This document shows positions 39,995 to 48,144 of a stretch of DNA of 53,301 nt, piece by piece. The stretch spans positions 1 to 53,301 of the forward strand of contig NZ_BBPI01000007.1 in NCBI RefSeq assembly GCF_000787715.1. Direction: 5' to 3'. Numbering within the stretch: position 1 is the stretch's first letter; every line of letters starts with the position of its first letter. The DNA is from Sphingomonas parapaucimobilis NBRC 15100 (GTDB lineage: Bacteria > Pseudomonadota > Alphaproteobacteria > Sphingomonadales > Sphingomonadaceae). Position numbers and translations under genes: made by a program. The notes under the pieces are model-generated. The model was given only the letters and a program-made list of their open reading frames with translations, did not search any database and was not told the origin of the DNA.

Positions 39995-40906
39995 TTATTC
40001 TTCGTTCTTGTAGATCGCGATCAGCTTGTCGAGCATCGCCAGCGCCTCGTCGCGCGGACGCTGGAAGGTGTTGCGGCCGATGATCGAGCCGTTGCCGCCA
40101 CCGTCGCGAATGTCGCGCGCGTCCTGATAGACGGCGTCCGCACCCTTGGCAGCGCCACCCGAGAAGACGACGATGCGACGGCCCGCAAAGCTCGACTGGA
40201 CCACATGCCGCACGCGATCGGCCTGGTTGGACCAGTCGGTGCCCTCATAGACCTTCTTGGCCTCGGCCTGTTCGATATGGTCGCTGGGCAGCTTCACCTT
40301 GATGATATGCGCGCCGAGCAGCGCCGCCATGTGCGCGGCATAGGCGCCGACGTCGAGCGCCAGTTCGCCGTCCTTGGTCAGCTTGCCGCCGCGCGGATAG
40401 CTCCAGATGACGGTGGCGAGGCCCGCCTCGCGCGCTTCGGCCGACAGGATCGCGATCTGGTCCATCGCGTCGAAAATGCCGTCCGAGCCCGGATAGATGG
40501 TAAAACCGATCGCCGCGCAGCCCAGCCGCACCGCGTCCTGCACGCTGCCCGTCACCGCCTGGGTGATCGAGGTCGCCCAGCTGTTCGAGCTGTTGATCTT
40601 CAGGATGGTCGGGATCTGGCCCGCGAAGGTGTCCGCCCCCGCTTCCAGCATGCCCAGCGGCGCGGCATAGGCCGACAGCCCGGCGTCGATCGCCAGCTGG
40701 AAATGGTAATGCGGGTCATAGGCGGGCGGGTTGATCGCGAAGCTGCGCGCCGGGCCATGCTCGAAACCCTGGTCGACCGGCAGGATGATGACCTTGCCCG
40801 TGCCGCCCAGCTTGCCCTGCATCAGGATGCGGGCGAGGTTGGCCTTCACCGCGGCGGGCGTGCCTTCGTACTTGTCGAGAATGGCCTTCACGGTCGGGGT
40901 CATCAT
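39995..40906 (-). CDS. fbaB: Class I fructose-bisphosphate aldolase (DhnA/FbaB type)
   Basis: 303 residues. Cleaves fructose 1,6-bisphosphate through a Schiff base; the lysine is in HIIKVKLP near residue 203. Other typical parts are VIILPVDQGFEHGPARSF, IPTILKINSS, FTIYPGSDG and VVFSGGAAKGADAVY. It is the bacterial/archaeal class I form. It lies 33 bases downstream of the toxin gene, so the two may be cotranscribed. Confidence 0.93.
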   Translation of the reverse strand: MMTPTVKAILDKYEGTPAAVKANLARILMQGKLGGTGKVIILPVDQGFEHGPARSFAINPPAYDPHYHFQLAIDAGLSAYAAPLGMLEAGADTFAGQIPTILKINSSNSWATSITQAVTGSVQDAVRLGCAAIGFTIYPGSDGIFDAMDQIAILSAEAREAGLATVIWSYPRGGKLTKDGELALDVGAYAAHMAALLGAHIIKVKLPSDHIEQAEAKKVYEGTDWSNQADRVRHVVQSSFAGRRIVVFSGGAAKGADAVYQDARDIRDGGGNGSIIGRNTFQRPRDEALAMLDKLIAIYKNEE

Positions 40907-40939
40907 GTCTCTCCAGATTGGTATTGGGGCAGATAGGGC

Positions 40940-41266
40940 TCAGAGCATCAACCAGCGGCGCAGCGCCTGATCGACCTGCTCCATCCGGGTGGGCGAGGCA
41001 TGGCCGATGACTTTGACGATATGATTGCGGGGGATGGACAGGATCTTGTCCACCTGCACTTCGCACTCGACGGTCAGGCCGGTATGCTCGCGCGGGGAAA
41101 AGGCGACGCGGAACAGCGCCTCGCCGCCGACGACCGAGGTCATCGGGCAGACGGTGATGGTGTTGTGGGTCTCGTTATAGAGGTCCGACTGGACGACCAG
41201 GAACGGGCGATGGTCGCCCCCCTCTCCCGTCGTCGCCAGCACGATCGCGGCATGAGCGATCTTCAT
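40940..41266 (-). CDS. MazF/PemK-like endoribonuclease toxin
   Basis: 108 residues. The CcdB/PemK fold pattern is clear in HRPFLVVQSDLYNETHNTITVCPMTS and in GLTVECEVQVDKILSIPRNHI. The opening (MKIAHAAIVLATTGEGGD) is shorter and less typical than in MazF. Toxins of this fold cut mRNA. The start overlaps the antitoxin stop by 4 bases (ATGA), the usual coupling. The symbol is left empty because the subtype is unclear. Confidence 0.83.
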   Translation of the reverse strand: MKIAHAAIVLATTGEGGDHRPFLVVQSDLYNETHNTITVCPMTSVVGGEALFRVAFSPREHTGLTVECEVQVDKILSIPRNHIVKVIGHASPTRMEQVDQALRRWLML

Positions 41267-41499
41267 GCGTCGCCCTCCTTGGCCAAGCTATTCCAGAAGG
41301 CGAAGTCTTCCGGCGTGTCGCGCTTCGACGCGCGGGTCGACTGGCGGCGCGCCTCGCGGCGATAGGCTTCGTCGTGCAGGTCGACATAGCGGCGCACGGC
41401 TTCACGGGCGATATCGCTCTTGCTGCGCCCCTGCGTGCGCGCGACGGCCGCCAGCCGCTCTTCCAATTCGGTATCGAGGCGGACGCCGAGCATTGCCAC
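41263..41499 (-). CDS. Ribbon-helix-helix antitoxin
   Basis: 78 residues. Residues 1-45 (MLGVRLDTELEERLAAVA, then GRSKSDIAREAVRRYVD) are a ribbon-helix-helix DNA-binding domain. The tail (about 46-78, RRQSTRASKRDTPEDFAFW) should wrap the toxin. It precedes the toxin, as in most type II systems, and lies 8 bases from a direct-repeat operator candidate. Confidence 0.86.
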   Translation of the reverse strand: MAMLGVRLDTELEERLAAVARTQGRSKSDIAREAVRRYVDLHDEAYRREARRQSTRASKRDTPEDFAFWNSLAKEGDA

Positions 41500-41506
41500 T
41501 TCCTTC

Positions 41507-41522
41507 GTTTAACGCGTTTAAC
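41507..41522. promoter_or_regulatory. Candidate antitoxin operator (direct repeat)
   Basis: GTTTAAC occurs at 41507-41513 and again at 41516-41522, two bases apart, giving a 9-bp step. The centre AACGCGTT is an 8-bp palindrome. It starts 8 bases upstream of the antitoxin ATG, where ribbon-helix-helix antitoxins bind to repress their own operon. Confidence 0.6.
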
Positions 41523-41578
41523 CTAGCAAGTCCTGAGCGGCGGATCAAGCGGCTGTCTGACCAATTGCGATACCCAAG

Positions 41579-41610
41579 AAAAAACCCCGCCGCCCGGGAA
41601 GGCGACGGGG
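41579..41610 (-). terminator. Rho-independent terminator of pgk
   Basis: On the minus strand a 10-bp stem (41585-41594 with 41601-41610, one G-T pair) has a 6-base loop and is followed by TTTTTT (41579-41584). It lies 27 bases after the pgk stop and ends the gap-MOSC-pgk unit before the toxin-antitoxin genes. Confidence 0.92.
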
Positions 41611-41637
41611 TGATTGTCACGCCGAACGGCTCGGTCG

Positions 41638-42837
41638 TCAGGCGGTCAGCGCGGCGACGCCGGGCAGGTCCTGCCCTTCCATCCATTCCAGGAACGCGCC
41701 GCCTGCGGTCGAGACGAAGGTGAACTGCGTACCCACGCCCGCCTGGTTCAGCGCGGCGACCGTGTCGCCACCCCCCGCCACCGAGACGAGGCTGCCGTCC
41801 TGGGTCAGCGCCGCCGCCGTCTTGGCGAGCGCGACGGTCGCCATGTCGAAGGGCGGCGTCTCGAACGCGCCGAGCGGGCCGTTCCACACCAGGGTGCGGC
41901 AGTTCTTGAGCACGTCGCCCAGCGCCTCGACGGCATTGGGGCCGAGGTCGAGGATCATCTCGTCGGCGGCGACTTCATGGACGTTGACGGTGCGGGTTTC
42001 GGGGTTCGGCTTGAACTCCTTGGCGACCACCACGTCATAGGGCAGGTGGACGGTGCAGCCCGCCTTGTCGGCGGCGTCGAGGATCTCCTCGGCGGTGCCG
42101 GTCAGGTCATGCTCGCACAGCGACTTGCCCACATCGACGCCGCGCGCGGCGAGGAAGGTGTTGGCCATGCCGCCGCCAATGATGAGGTGATCGACCTTGC
42201 CGACCAGATGCTTGAGCACGGCGAGCTTGGTCGAGACCTTGGCGCCGCCGACCACCGCCGCGACCGGATGCTGAGGATTGCCCAGCGCCTTTTCCAGCGC
42301 GTCGAGTTCGGCCTCCATCGCGCGGCCGGCAAAGGCCGGGAGCTGGCGCGCCAGCCCCTCGGTCGAGACGTGCGCCCGGTGCGCGGCGGAGAAGGCGTCG
42401 TTGACGTACAGGTCGCCGAGCTTGGCGATCTGCGCCGCGAGTTCGGCGTCGTTCTTTTCCTCACCGGCATGGAAGCGGGTATTTTCCAGGATCGCGATAT
42501 CGCCGGGGTTCAGCGTCGCGACCGCCGCCTCCGCTGCCTCGCCCGCGACGTCGTTGATGAAACGAACCGGACGGCCCAGCACGTCGCTGTAGGGCTGGGT
42601 CAGCATCGCCAGCGAGAATTCGGGGTTACGCTGCCCCTTGGGGCGGCCGAAATGGGCGAGGATCAGGACGATCGCGCCCTTATCGGCCAGTTCGGTCACG
42701 GTCGCGATCGTCGCGCGCAGGCGGGTGTCGTCGGTCACGCGGCCATCGGCCATCGGCACGTTCAGATCCTCGCGGACCAGCACGCGCTTGCCCTGGACGT
42801 CGCCCATATCGTCGAGCGTCTTGAAAGCCTTGGTCAT
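41638..42837 (-). CDS. pgk: Phosphoglycerate kinase
   Basis: 399 residues, normal length. Makes ATP from 1,3-bisphosphoglycerate. Substrate-binding parts: [11 protein letters not shown] (21-31), [17 protein letters not shown] and the nucleotide segment [20 protein letters not shown] is present near the C-terminus. It overlaps the MOSC gene by 4 bases (ATGA), so it is translationally coupled. Confidence 0.97.
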   Translation of the reverse strand: MTKAFKTLDDMGDVQGKRVLVREDLNVPMADGRVTDDTRLRATIATVTELADKGAIVLILAHFGRPKGQRNPEFSLAMLTQPYSDVLGRPVRFINDVAGEAAEAAVATLNPGDIAILENTRFHAGEEKNDAELAAQIAKLGDLYVNDAFSAAHRAHVSTEGLARQLPAFAGRAMEAELDALEKALGNPQHPVAAVVGGAKVSTKLAVLKHLVGKVDHLIIGGGMANTFLAARGVDVGKSLCEHDLTGTAEEILDAADKAGCTVHLPYDVVVAKEFKPNPETRTVNVHEVAADEMILDLGPNAVEALGDVLKNCRTLVWNGPLGAFETPPFDMATVALAKTAAALTQDGSLVSVAGGGDTVAALNQAGVGTQFTFVSTAGGAFLEWMEGQDLPGVAALTA

Positions 42838-43310
42838 GATTCCTCGATCCTGATGTTATCGCCGATGTGGATCGTGCCGCCCTCGATCACGCGGGTGCAT
42901 ACGCCGCCGCGCCAGTCGGGGGTCAGGGCCGCACGCAATCCGTCGGCGATCGCGTCCATGCGGTGGCACGGATCGCATTCCATGGTGATTTGCAGAAGGA
43001 CAGGCCCGATACGCAACCGGGTGCCCGGTATCTGGGGAAGGTCGAAATCCTCGACCAGCAGGTTCGCCCGGCGCTCCTGCCAGGGGATGTCACGGCCGAT
43101 TTCGGCCAGTACGGCGTCCCAGTCGGCGCGCTCGATCAGCGTTACCTGACGCCGTCCGCGACCGCCAGGCTTTACGCGCCCGCGCACATCGCCTTCGATA
43201 CCACCCTCCAGGGTCACGATGGCGGTGTCGATCACCTCCATCGGCCCCTTCGGCACGGCATGGCGGGCGATGCCGGCCAGACGCCCGGTCATCGCCCGCC
43301 CGTCGCTCAT
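42834..43310 (-). CDS. MOSC domain protein
   Basis: 158 residues. Small stand-alone MOSC (MOCO sulfurase C-terminal) protein, related to YiiM/MOSC-type proteins: pattern [32 protein letters not shown] and [11 protein letters not shown] (with Cys112 and Cys115). MOSC domains bind sulfur-carrying molybdenum cofactor. The start shares a base with the gap stop (TGATG), and its stop overlaps pgk, so a non-glycolytic gene sits tightly between gap and pgk. The in-frame upstream extension into gap is not used. Confidence 0.86.
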   Translation of the reverse strand: MSDGRAMTGRLAGIARHAVPKGPMEVIDTAIVTLEGGIEGDVRGRVKPGGRGRRQVTLIERADWDAVLAEIGRDIPWQERRANLLVEDFDLPQIPGTRLRIGPVLLQITMECDPCHRMDAIADGLRAALTPDWRGGVCTRVIEGGTIHIGDNIRIEES

Positions 43311-44320
43311 CAGAGGAACTTCGCCATCGCGGTCGCGGTGTCGACCATGCGGTTCGAGAAGCCCCACTCATTGTCGTACCAGGACACGACGCGCACCAGC
43401 TTGCCATCGATCACCGCCGTCTCCAGGCTGTCGACGGTCGAGGACTGCGGCGAGTGCATCAGGTCGATCGAGACCAGCGGCTCGTCGGTGTAGACGAGGA
43501 CGCCCTTCAGCGCCTCGCTCTCCGACGCCGCCTTCAGGATCGCGTTGACCTCTTCTTTGGTCGTGTCGCGCGCAGGGGTGAAGGTCAGGTCGACCAGGCT
43601 GACGTCCGGCGTCGGCACGCGGATGGCCGAGCCGTCCAGCTTGCCCTTCAGCTCGGGCAGAACCTCGCCCACCGCACGGGCGGCGCCGGTGGTGGTCGGG
43701 ATCATCGACATGGCGGCGGCGCGGGCACGGCGCAGGTCGGGGTGGATCTGGTCGAGGATCTTCTGGTCGTTGGTATAGGCGTGGACCGTGGTCATCAGGC
43801 CGCGCTCGATGCCGATGGCGTCGTTCAGCACCTTGGCGACCGGCGCCAGGCAGTTGGTGGTGCACGACGCGTTCGACACGATCGTGTGGTCGGCGGTCAG
43901 CTTGTCATGGTTGACGCCGTACACGACGGTCAGGTCGACATTCTTGCCCGGCGCCGAGATCAGCACCTTCTTCGCACCCGCCGCGATATGCTTTTCGCAC
44001 GACGCCTTGTCGGTGAAGAAGCCGGTGCATTCCAGGACCAGGTCGACGCCCAGTTCCTTGTGCGGCAGGTTCGCCGGATCACGCTCGGCGGTGACGCGGA
44101 TGCGCTTGCCGTCGATCACGATGTCATTGCCCTCGGCCGACACTTCGCCCGGATAGCGACCATGGATGCTGTCGCGGCTGAACAGCCAGGCGTTGGACTT
44201 GGCGTCGGCCAGGTCGTTGATCGCGACGAGTTCCAGCGCGCCCTCGCCGCGCTCGAGGATCGCGCGCGCCACCAGGCGACCGATGCGGCCGAAACCGTTG
44301 ATTGCAACCTTGACCGTCAT
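43310..44320 (-). CDS. gap: Glyceraldehyde-3-phosphate dehydrogenase, type I
   Basis: 336 residues. Oxidises glyceraldehyde 3-phosphate with NAD. The Rossmann start [17 protein letters not shown] and catalytic Cys153 in [12 protein letters not shown] are clear; the C-terminal [10 protein letters not shown] is conserved. First gene of gap-MOSC-pgk. It is divergent from a coiled-coil gene at 44512 across 191 bases. Confidence 0.97.
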   Translation of the reverse strand: MTVKVAINGFGRIGRLVARAILERGEGALELVAINDLADAKSNAWLFSRDSIHGRYPGEVSAEGNDIVIDGKRIRVTAERDPANLPHKELGVDLVLECTGFFTDKASCEKHIAAGAKKVLISAPGKNVDLTVVYGVNHDKLTADHTIVSNASCTTNCLAPVAKVLNDAIGIERGLMTTVHAYTNDQKILDQIHPDLRRARAAAMSMIPTTTGAARAVGEVLPELKGKLDGSAIRVPTPDVSLVDLTFTPARDTTKEEVNAILKAASESEALKGVLVYTDEPLVSIDLMHSPQSSTVDSLETAVIDGKLVRVVSWYDNEWGFSNRMVDTATAMAKFL

Positions 44321-44482
44321 GCCAGCAAGCTCCTGTCTTTTTCGGGCCGTGCCATGGACGGCACCGCCCCCGGTTGGATGGAGATCGTTCCAACGATTCC
44401 ACCGTTCGCGCCACGCCTTTCGGAGCCGCGCGAGTGTCTGTCAACCGCCCGAGCGCGCCCGATCGTCCAATTCCGGGTTGCC

Positions 44483-44515
44483 GCATGAAACCAGCCTGCT
44501 AAGCCCGTTTCATGC
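44483..44515. repeat. Inverted repeat over the start codon of the coiled-coil gene
   Basis: GCATGAAAC at 44483-44491 and its complement GTTTCATGC at 44507-44515 flank 15 bases. The right arm includes the ATG at 44512. No ribosome-binding site is visible before that ATG. The repeat could be a repressor site or a hairpin in the leader. Confidence 0.55.
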
Positions 44516-44709
44516 CCGAACCTATTGCCGACGACGTCCTTTCCTCCGTCGAACGGATCGACCGCGCCATCGCCCGCATCGAAGGGGCGATCCGAAACCG
44601 CGCCGCCAAGGAAGATGCGCTTGCCCGCCGTCACGCCGCGCTGAAGGCGCGCATGGCCGAGGCGGTGACCGCGCTCGACGATGTCATCAGCCGGGGGAGT
44701 GCCGCCTGA
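44512..44709 (+). CDS. Small coiled-coil protein upstream of zapA
   Basis: 65 residues, strongly heptad-like (SSVERIDRAIARIEGAI, then LARRHAALKARMAEAV). It overlaps zapA by 1 base (TGATG). A coiled-coil gene directly before zapA is usual in alphaproteobacteria and suggests a role near the division ring, but I do not recognise it as ZapB. The start lacks a clear ribosome site. Confidence 0.72.
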   Translation: MPEPIADDVLSSVERIDRAIARIEGAIRNRAAKEDALARRHAALKARMAEAVTALDDVISRGSAA

Positions 44710-45014
44710 TGGCCGAGGTGACGATCCAGGTCGGCGACCGCCCCCACACCGTCTATTGCCAGGAGGGCGGCGAAGCGCGCGTCCGCATGCTGGGCCAGAT
44801 GCTCGACCAGCGCTGGTCGGCGGCGCTGCGGGCCTCGGGCGGACATAATGGCGAACGGGCGCTGCTGTTCGTCGCACTGATGCTGGCCGATGCGCTGGAA
44901 GAGGCCGAACGCCGTCCGCCCGCAGGGGCCGCGGTCAGCGAGGCGGCGCTGGCCCGCATCGCCGAGCGGCTGGAGGGGCTGGCCGATGCGCTGGATGAAG
45001 AAGGCTACCCTTGA
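44709..45014 (+). CDS. zapA: Cell division protein ZapA
   Basis: 101 residues. Binds FtsZ and promotes bundling. The N-terminal domain EVTIQVGDRPHTVYCQEGGE and the C-terminal helix (MLADALEEAERR onward) fit the family. It is followed by a 6S RNA and fau, the conserved alphaproteobacterial order zapA-ssrS-fau. Confidence 0.88.
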   Translation: MAEVTIQVGDRPHTVYCQEGGEARVRMLGQMLDQRWSAALRASGGHNGERALLFVALMLADALEEAERRPPAGAAVSEAALARIAERLEGLADALDEEGYP

Positions 45015-45019
45015 GTAAC

Positions 45020-45175
45020 GCGGAGTCCTCGCCTACATGGGTCGGCGGCGGGCTCTGCCCGGTACGAGCCACGATAATCCCTGAGGCTATTCTTCATCCA
45101 AGGGGGCTGTCCCTGCCCGGATCCTGGTCCGACGTACATGGTCCCCACCTGACGTATTGGGCGTCAGTGGATATT
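45020..45175 (+). ncRNA. ssrS: 6S RNA (boundaries approximate)
   Basis: The 220 bases between zapA and the 5-formyl-THF cyclo-ligase gene have no ORF that fits. The segment CCCTGAGGCTATTCTTCATC at 45079-45098 closely matches the CCTGAGCCGATATTTCATACC region of E. coli 6S RNA. A hairpin CTGACG/CGTCAG lies at 45149-45167. 6S RNA binds sigma70 RNA polymerase and represses promoters in stationary phase. The location agrees with the known gene order. Ends were not determined. Confidence 0.82.
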
Positions 45176-45234
45176 ACGGCAAACGGCCATGGCGGTCCCG
45201 CCACCCGCCCCTCCCCCGATCATCATCGCGCGCC

Positions 45235-45768
45235 ATGATCGACAAGCGTGCCCTGCGCGCCCGGATGCGGGCGGTTCGCGACGCGCATGGCCCCGGCCTG
45301 CTGCCGGTGGCGCGGCCCTTTCTGGACCGCCTGCTCCCCCAACAGGTGATCGCCGCCTATCGCCCGCTCGGCGCAGAGGCGGACCCGGCCTTGTGGATCG
45401 AGGCGGCGCTTCATGCCGGTGCGACGATCGCCCTGCCCCATGTCACCGACCGTGCCAGCCCGATCCGGTTCCTGACATGGGCGGATGGTGAGGATCTGAA
45501 TGTCGGCGCCTTCGGACTGCATCAGCCTTCGCCGGACTCGCCCGAATGCCGCCCCGACATCATCCTGACGCCGCTAGTCGGCTTCGACCGGCGCGGAAAT
45601 CGGCTGGGACAGGGCGCAGGCCATTATGACCGGGCCTTCGCGGCCAACCCCGATGCCTGGCGTGTCGGCATCGCCTGGAGCATGCAAGAGGCCGAGGAAC
45701 TGGTGCCCGACAGCTGGGACGTGCCGCTTCACGCCATCGCTACCGAATCGGAATGGATCGTCCCATGA
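45235..45768 (+). CDS. fau: 5-formyltetrahydrofolate cyclo-ligase
   Basis: 177 residues from the ATG at 45235; the frame runs further upstream into the 6S region and was not used. Converts 5-formyl-THF to 5,10-methenyl-THF with ATP. The conserved part VGFDRRGNRLGQGAGHYDRAF is clear, as is the N-terminal DKRALRARMRAVR. It overlaps the DUF2842 gene (ATGA). Confidence 0.92.
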   Translation: MIDKRALRARMRAVRDAHGPGLLPVARPFLDRLLPQQVIAAYRPLGAEADPALWIEAALHAGATIALPHVTDRASPIRFLTWADGEDLNVGAFGLHQPSPDSPECRPDIILTPLVGFDRRGNRLGQGAGHYDRAFAANPDAWRVGIAWSMQEAEELVPDSWDVPLHAIATESEWIVP

Positions 45769-45965
45769 CCCCTAGTTGGCGCAAACCCGCCGGAATGCTG
45801 CTGATCGTGGCGATCATCATCGTTTGGGCCATGCTGGTCACCAGCCTGTCCGGCGTGGTCGGGCAATGGCATTGGGTGTTGCAGCTGGGTTTCTATGTCG
45901 TGGCGGGGATCGCTTGGATCACGCCGATGAAGCCGCTTCTGCGCTGGATGGAGGGTGGGCGCTGA
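45765..45965 (+). CDS. DUF2842 family membrane protein
   Basis: 66 residues with two membrane helices (about 8-30 and 38-58), ending WITPMKPLLRWMEGG. This matches DUF2842, an alphaproteobacterial family of unknown function. The start is the ATG overlapping the fau stop; an in-frame ATG 12 bases earlier is possible. Confidence 0.78.
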   Translation: MTPSWRKPAGMLLIVAIIIVWAMLVTSLSGVVGQWHWVLQLGFYVVAGIAWITPMKPLLRWMEGGR

Positions 45966-45985
45966 GGCAGATGGAGGGACGTGGC

Positions 45986-46148
45986 CTTCGACTTCGCTCA
46001 GGCTGAGTGGAGAGTGGGATACCTTGGCCCGTCTAGCCGCACCCCCAACCTCCGTTCGCACTGAGCGAAGTCGAAGTGCACGCCCCACGCTCGCCGAAAG
46101 TCAAAAGCCCTTGGCGCGCCTTTAAGCGTGGCCTTCGACTTCGCTCAG
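45986..46148. repeat. Cluster of three REP-like repeats
   Basis: CTTCGACTTCGCTCAG occurs on the plus strand at 45986-46001, on the minus strand at 46061-46076 and on the plus strand at 46133-46148. Together with the 17322-17409 pair these are five copies. Flanks alternate: the plus copies continue GGCTGA..., the inverted copy continues TGCGAACGGAGG. The 45966-46271 stretch has no gene, apart from these repeats and the terminator of the first tRNA. Confidence 0.9.
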
Positions 46149-46246
46149 GCTGAACGGAGGGTGGGATTTGGGCGTGGGGTTTTTCGGGAAGCTATCGGCA
46201 TCCGGGACAATGGCGGGCCGCACCCGGACCAAGACCAGCGATACCG

Positions 46247-46271
46247 AAAACAAAAGCGCCATCCCGAAGGA

Positions 46272-46277
<6 letters not shown>
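46247..46277 (-). terminator. Terminator overlapping the tRNA-Asp 3' end
   Basis: A 9-bp stem GCGCCATCC/GGATGGCGC (46269-46277 with 46256-46264) has a TTCG loop on the minus strand and is followed by TTTTGTTTT. The upstream arm is made of the last bases of the tRNA including CCA, so termination and the tRNA end share sequence. Confidence 0.88.
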
Positions 46278-46348
<71 letters not shown>

Positions 46349-46431
46349 TTGAAAGCCATGTAATGCCAATCAGGATCGGCATTGGCCCCATGTGGGGATT
46401 TCGACATTTTCAGCCATTCTCGCAAGGAGAG

Positions 46432-46508
<77 letters not shown>

Positions 46509-46565
46509 TGAAAGCGTCGAGGCGCGCCAACTAGGCGAGCGTTCCGGACCTGTCAACGCATCATT

Positions 46566-47786
46566 TCATTTTTCTTGCGGAACGTCCTCCGGGTCGGTTT
46601 CGCGGTCGAGATGCGTGAGGGTTCCGTGCTCGAACAGGAAGCCCGCGATGTCGGGCTTCCCGGCCGCCTTCAGGACGGTTTGCAGGATGATGAGCAGCGG
46701 CACGGCCAGCAGCGCGCCCACCGTGCCCCAGACCCATCCCCAGAAGCTCAGCGAGACCAGGATCAGCACCGGGCTGATGGTCAGGCGGTGCCCGACGATC
46801 AGCGGGGTGATCAGGTTCGCTTCGATCAGGTGCATCCCGTACATGATCGCGGGCGGTGCCAGCGCCACCCAGATGTCGCTGAACGTCATCAGCCCGCCGA
46901 CGGCCAGCAGCATCGCGCCGATCACCGGCCCGAAATAGGGGATGTAGTTCAGCAGCGCGACGATACCGCCCCACATCAACGGATAGGGCATGCCGAATAG
47001 CGACAACGCCCCCGCCACCGCCCCGCCCAGCGCGAGGTTGATGATGGTGATGGTGCCCAGATAGGCCGAGACGTCGTCCACGACCTCCTGGATGACCCGA
47101 GCGGTCGCCATCGCGCCGTCGAAGCTGGTCCGCCCGCGAATCGTCTCGCGCCGCATCCGGGTCCAGCCCGACAGCACGAAGAACACGACGAGGACGCCGA
47201 ACAGGAACTGGACGATCAGCCCCGGCGCCGAGGTCGCGGCCAGCTCCAGGATCGAGCTGGGGGGCGAGACGGCGGCGGTCTGCGGCTGGCGGATCGGAGT
47301 GGAGGCGACCTGCCGCAGCGCCTTGTTCACATAGCGATCGAGGCTGGAATACAGATCCAGCAACGGTGCCAGATTGGCCTGGATGCGCCCGATCCGGCTG
47401 GGCAACAGACGGAAGAAGTCGGTCGCGGGCACGATGATCGCGGCCAGCGCGATATTGGCGACGATCAGGAACAACAGGACGCACATCAGCGCCGCTAGTG
47501 CCGAGGGCACGCGTTGCCGCTCCAGCCATTCGAGGATCGGGACCAGCGCGATCGCAATGACCAGCGCCGTCGTCAGCGGCAGGAAGAATTCCGCCCCCTC
47601 CCGCAACGCGAAGGGCAAGGCGAGAATGAACCCCGCCCCCGCCGTCAGGGTCAGTCCGGCCAGCAGCCGGTCGCGGCGCATGGCGATCCGCACCGCATCG
47701 CGCGGCCTCATGCCCAATGGCGTTCCCAGGATCGAATCACCGGCGGGAAAGGCCTTGTCGACCAGTTCGTCTTGCGCGTCACTCAT
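46566..47786 (-). CDS. AI-2E family transporter
   Basis: 406 residues with about 8 membrane helices and the typical mid-protein hydrophilic domain (about 130-205). The conserved C-terminal part FGPVIGAMLLAVGGLM, LIEANLITPLIVGHRLTISPV and SLSFWGWVWGTVGALLAVPLL fits the family (PerM/YdiK/TqsA). Substrates of most members are unknown; some export autoinducer-2 or ions. Start: the ATG at 47786; a GTG three codons earlier (47795) is possible. Confidence 0.88.
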   Translation of the reverse strand: MSDAQDELVDKAFPAGDSILGTPLGMRPRDAVRIAMRRDRLLAGLTLTAGAGFILALPFALREGAEFFLPLTTALVIAIALVPILEWLERQRVPSALAALMCVLLFLIVANIALAAIIVPATDFFRLLPSRIGRIQANLAPLLDLYSSLDRYVNKALRQVASTPIRQPQTAAVSPPSSILELAATSAPGLIVQFLFGVLVVFFVLSGWTRMRRETIRGRTSFDGAMATARVIQEVVDDVSAYLGTITIINLALGGAVAGALSLFGMPYPLMWGGIVALLNYIPYFGPVIGAMLLAVGGLMTFSDIWVALAPPAIMYGMHLIEANLITPLIVGHRLTISPVLILVSLSFWGWVWGTVGALLAVPLLIILQTVLKAAGKPDIAGFLFEHGTLTHLDRETDPEDVPQEK

Positions 47787-47794
47787 GACAGCCA

Positions 47795-47831
47795 CGTTAG
47801 CGGCTTTCCGGACGCAGGAAAGCCGCTAACG
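47795..47831. repeat. 15-bp perfect hairpin just before the AI-2E transporter gene
   Basis: Arms 47795-47809 and 47817-47831 are exact complements with a 7-base loop. It ends 9 bases before the ATG at 47786. It has no T-run on the minus strand. It may shape the leader of the transporter mRNA, or end the upstream 58-codon gene. Confidence 0.6.
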
Positions 47832-47840
47832 CCGCGTTTG

Positions 47841-47858
47841 CATGACGTTTATGTCATG
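47841..47858. promoter_or_regulatory. 18-bp palindrome, operator candidate (site A)
   Basis: CATGAC and GTCATG face each other around GTTTAT. The core TGACGTTTATGTCA differs from the site at 48145-48162 at one position. It lies about 55 bases upstream of the AI-2E transporter start and just after the 58-codon gene. Confidence 0.6.
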
Positions 47859-47875
47859 TCGGAGAAGACGCCGCC

Positions 47876-48052
47876 TTACCAGGCGCGGGGGATACCGCCG
47901 GTCCGCTCGGCCACCGCATTTTCGATCGACTGGAGCTGGGTGCGGCTGAGCACCCCGGCCTCCATCAGGTGACGCATCAGTTCCTCGGTCAGCGCCGCCA
48001 GGAAGTGCAGTTCGGCGCGCTCCGAGGTGCCATCTTCGTTCAAACCGTCCAT
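47876..48052 (-). CDS. Small protein of unknown function
   Basis: 58 residues, opening MDGLNEDGTSERAELHFLAALTEEL and ending AERTGGIPRAW (middle LMEAGVLSRTQLQSIENAV). It is amphipathic-helical and acidic near the start. A GGGAGAAGG ribosome site lies just before the ATG. It is divergent from the thioesterase gene across 129 bases that hold palindrome site B. I recognise no family; codon use looks like the neighbours. Confidence 0.65.
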   Translation of the reverse strand: MDGLNEDGTSERAELHFLAALTEELMRHLMEAGVLSRTQLQSIENAVAERTGGIPRAW

Positions 48053-48144
48053 CGCCTTCTCCCAGCCAGATCGTCAATATTCTGTGTAGCGGGCACCCCT
48101 ATGGCGTAAAAGCCTTTTCCGGTGAGACTGCGGGACGGGCGGCT

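Noticed and set aside
41507..41522. CtrA site reading (TTAA-N7-TTAA).
   Set aside because: The TTAA spacing is 5, not 7, so the direct repeat is better read as an antitoxin operator.
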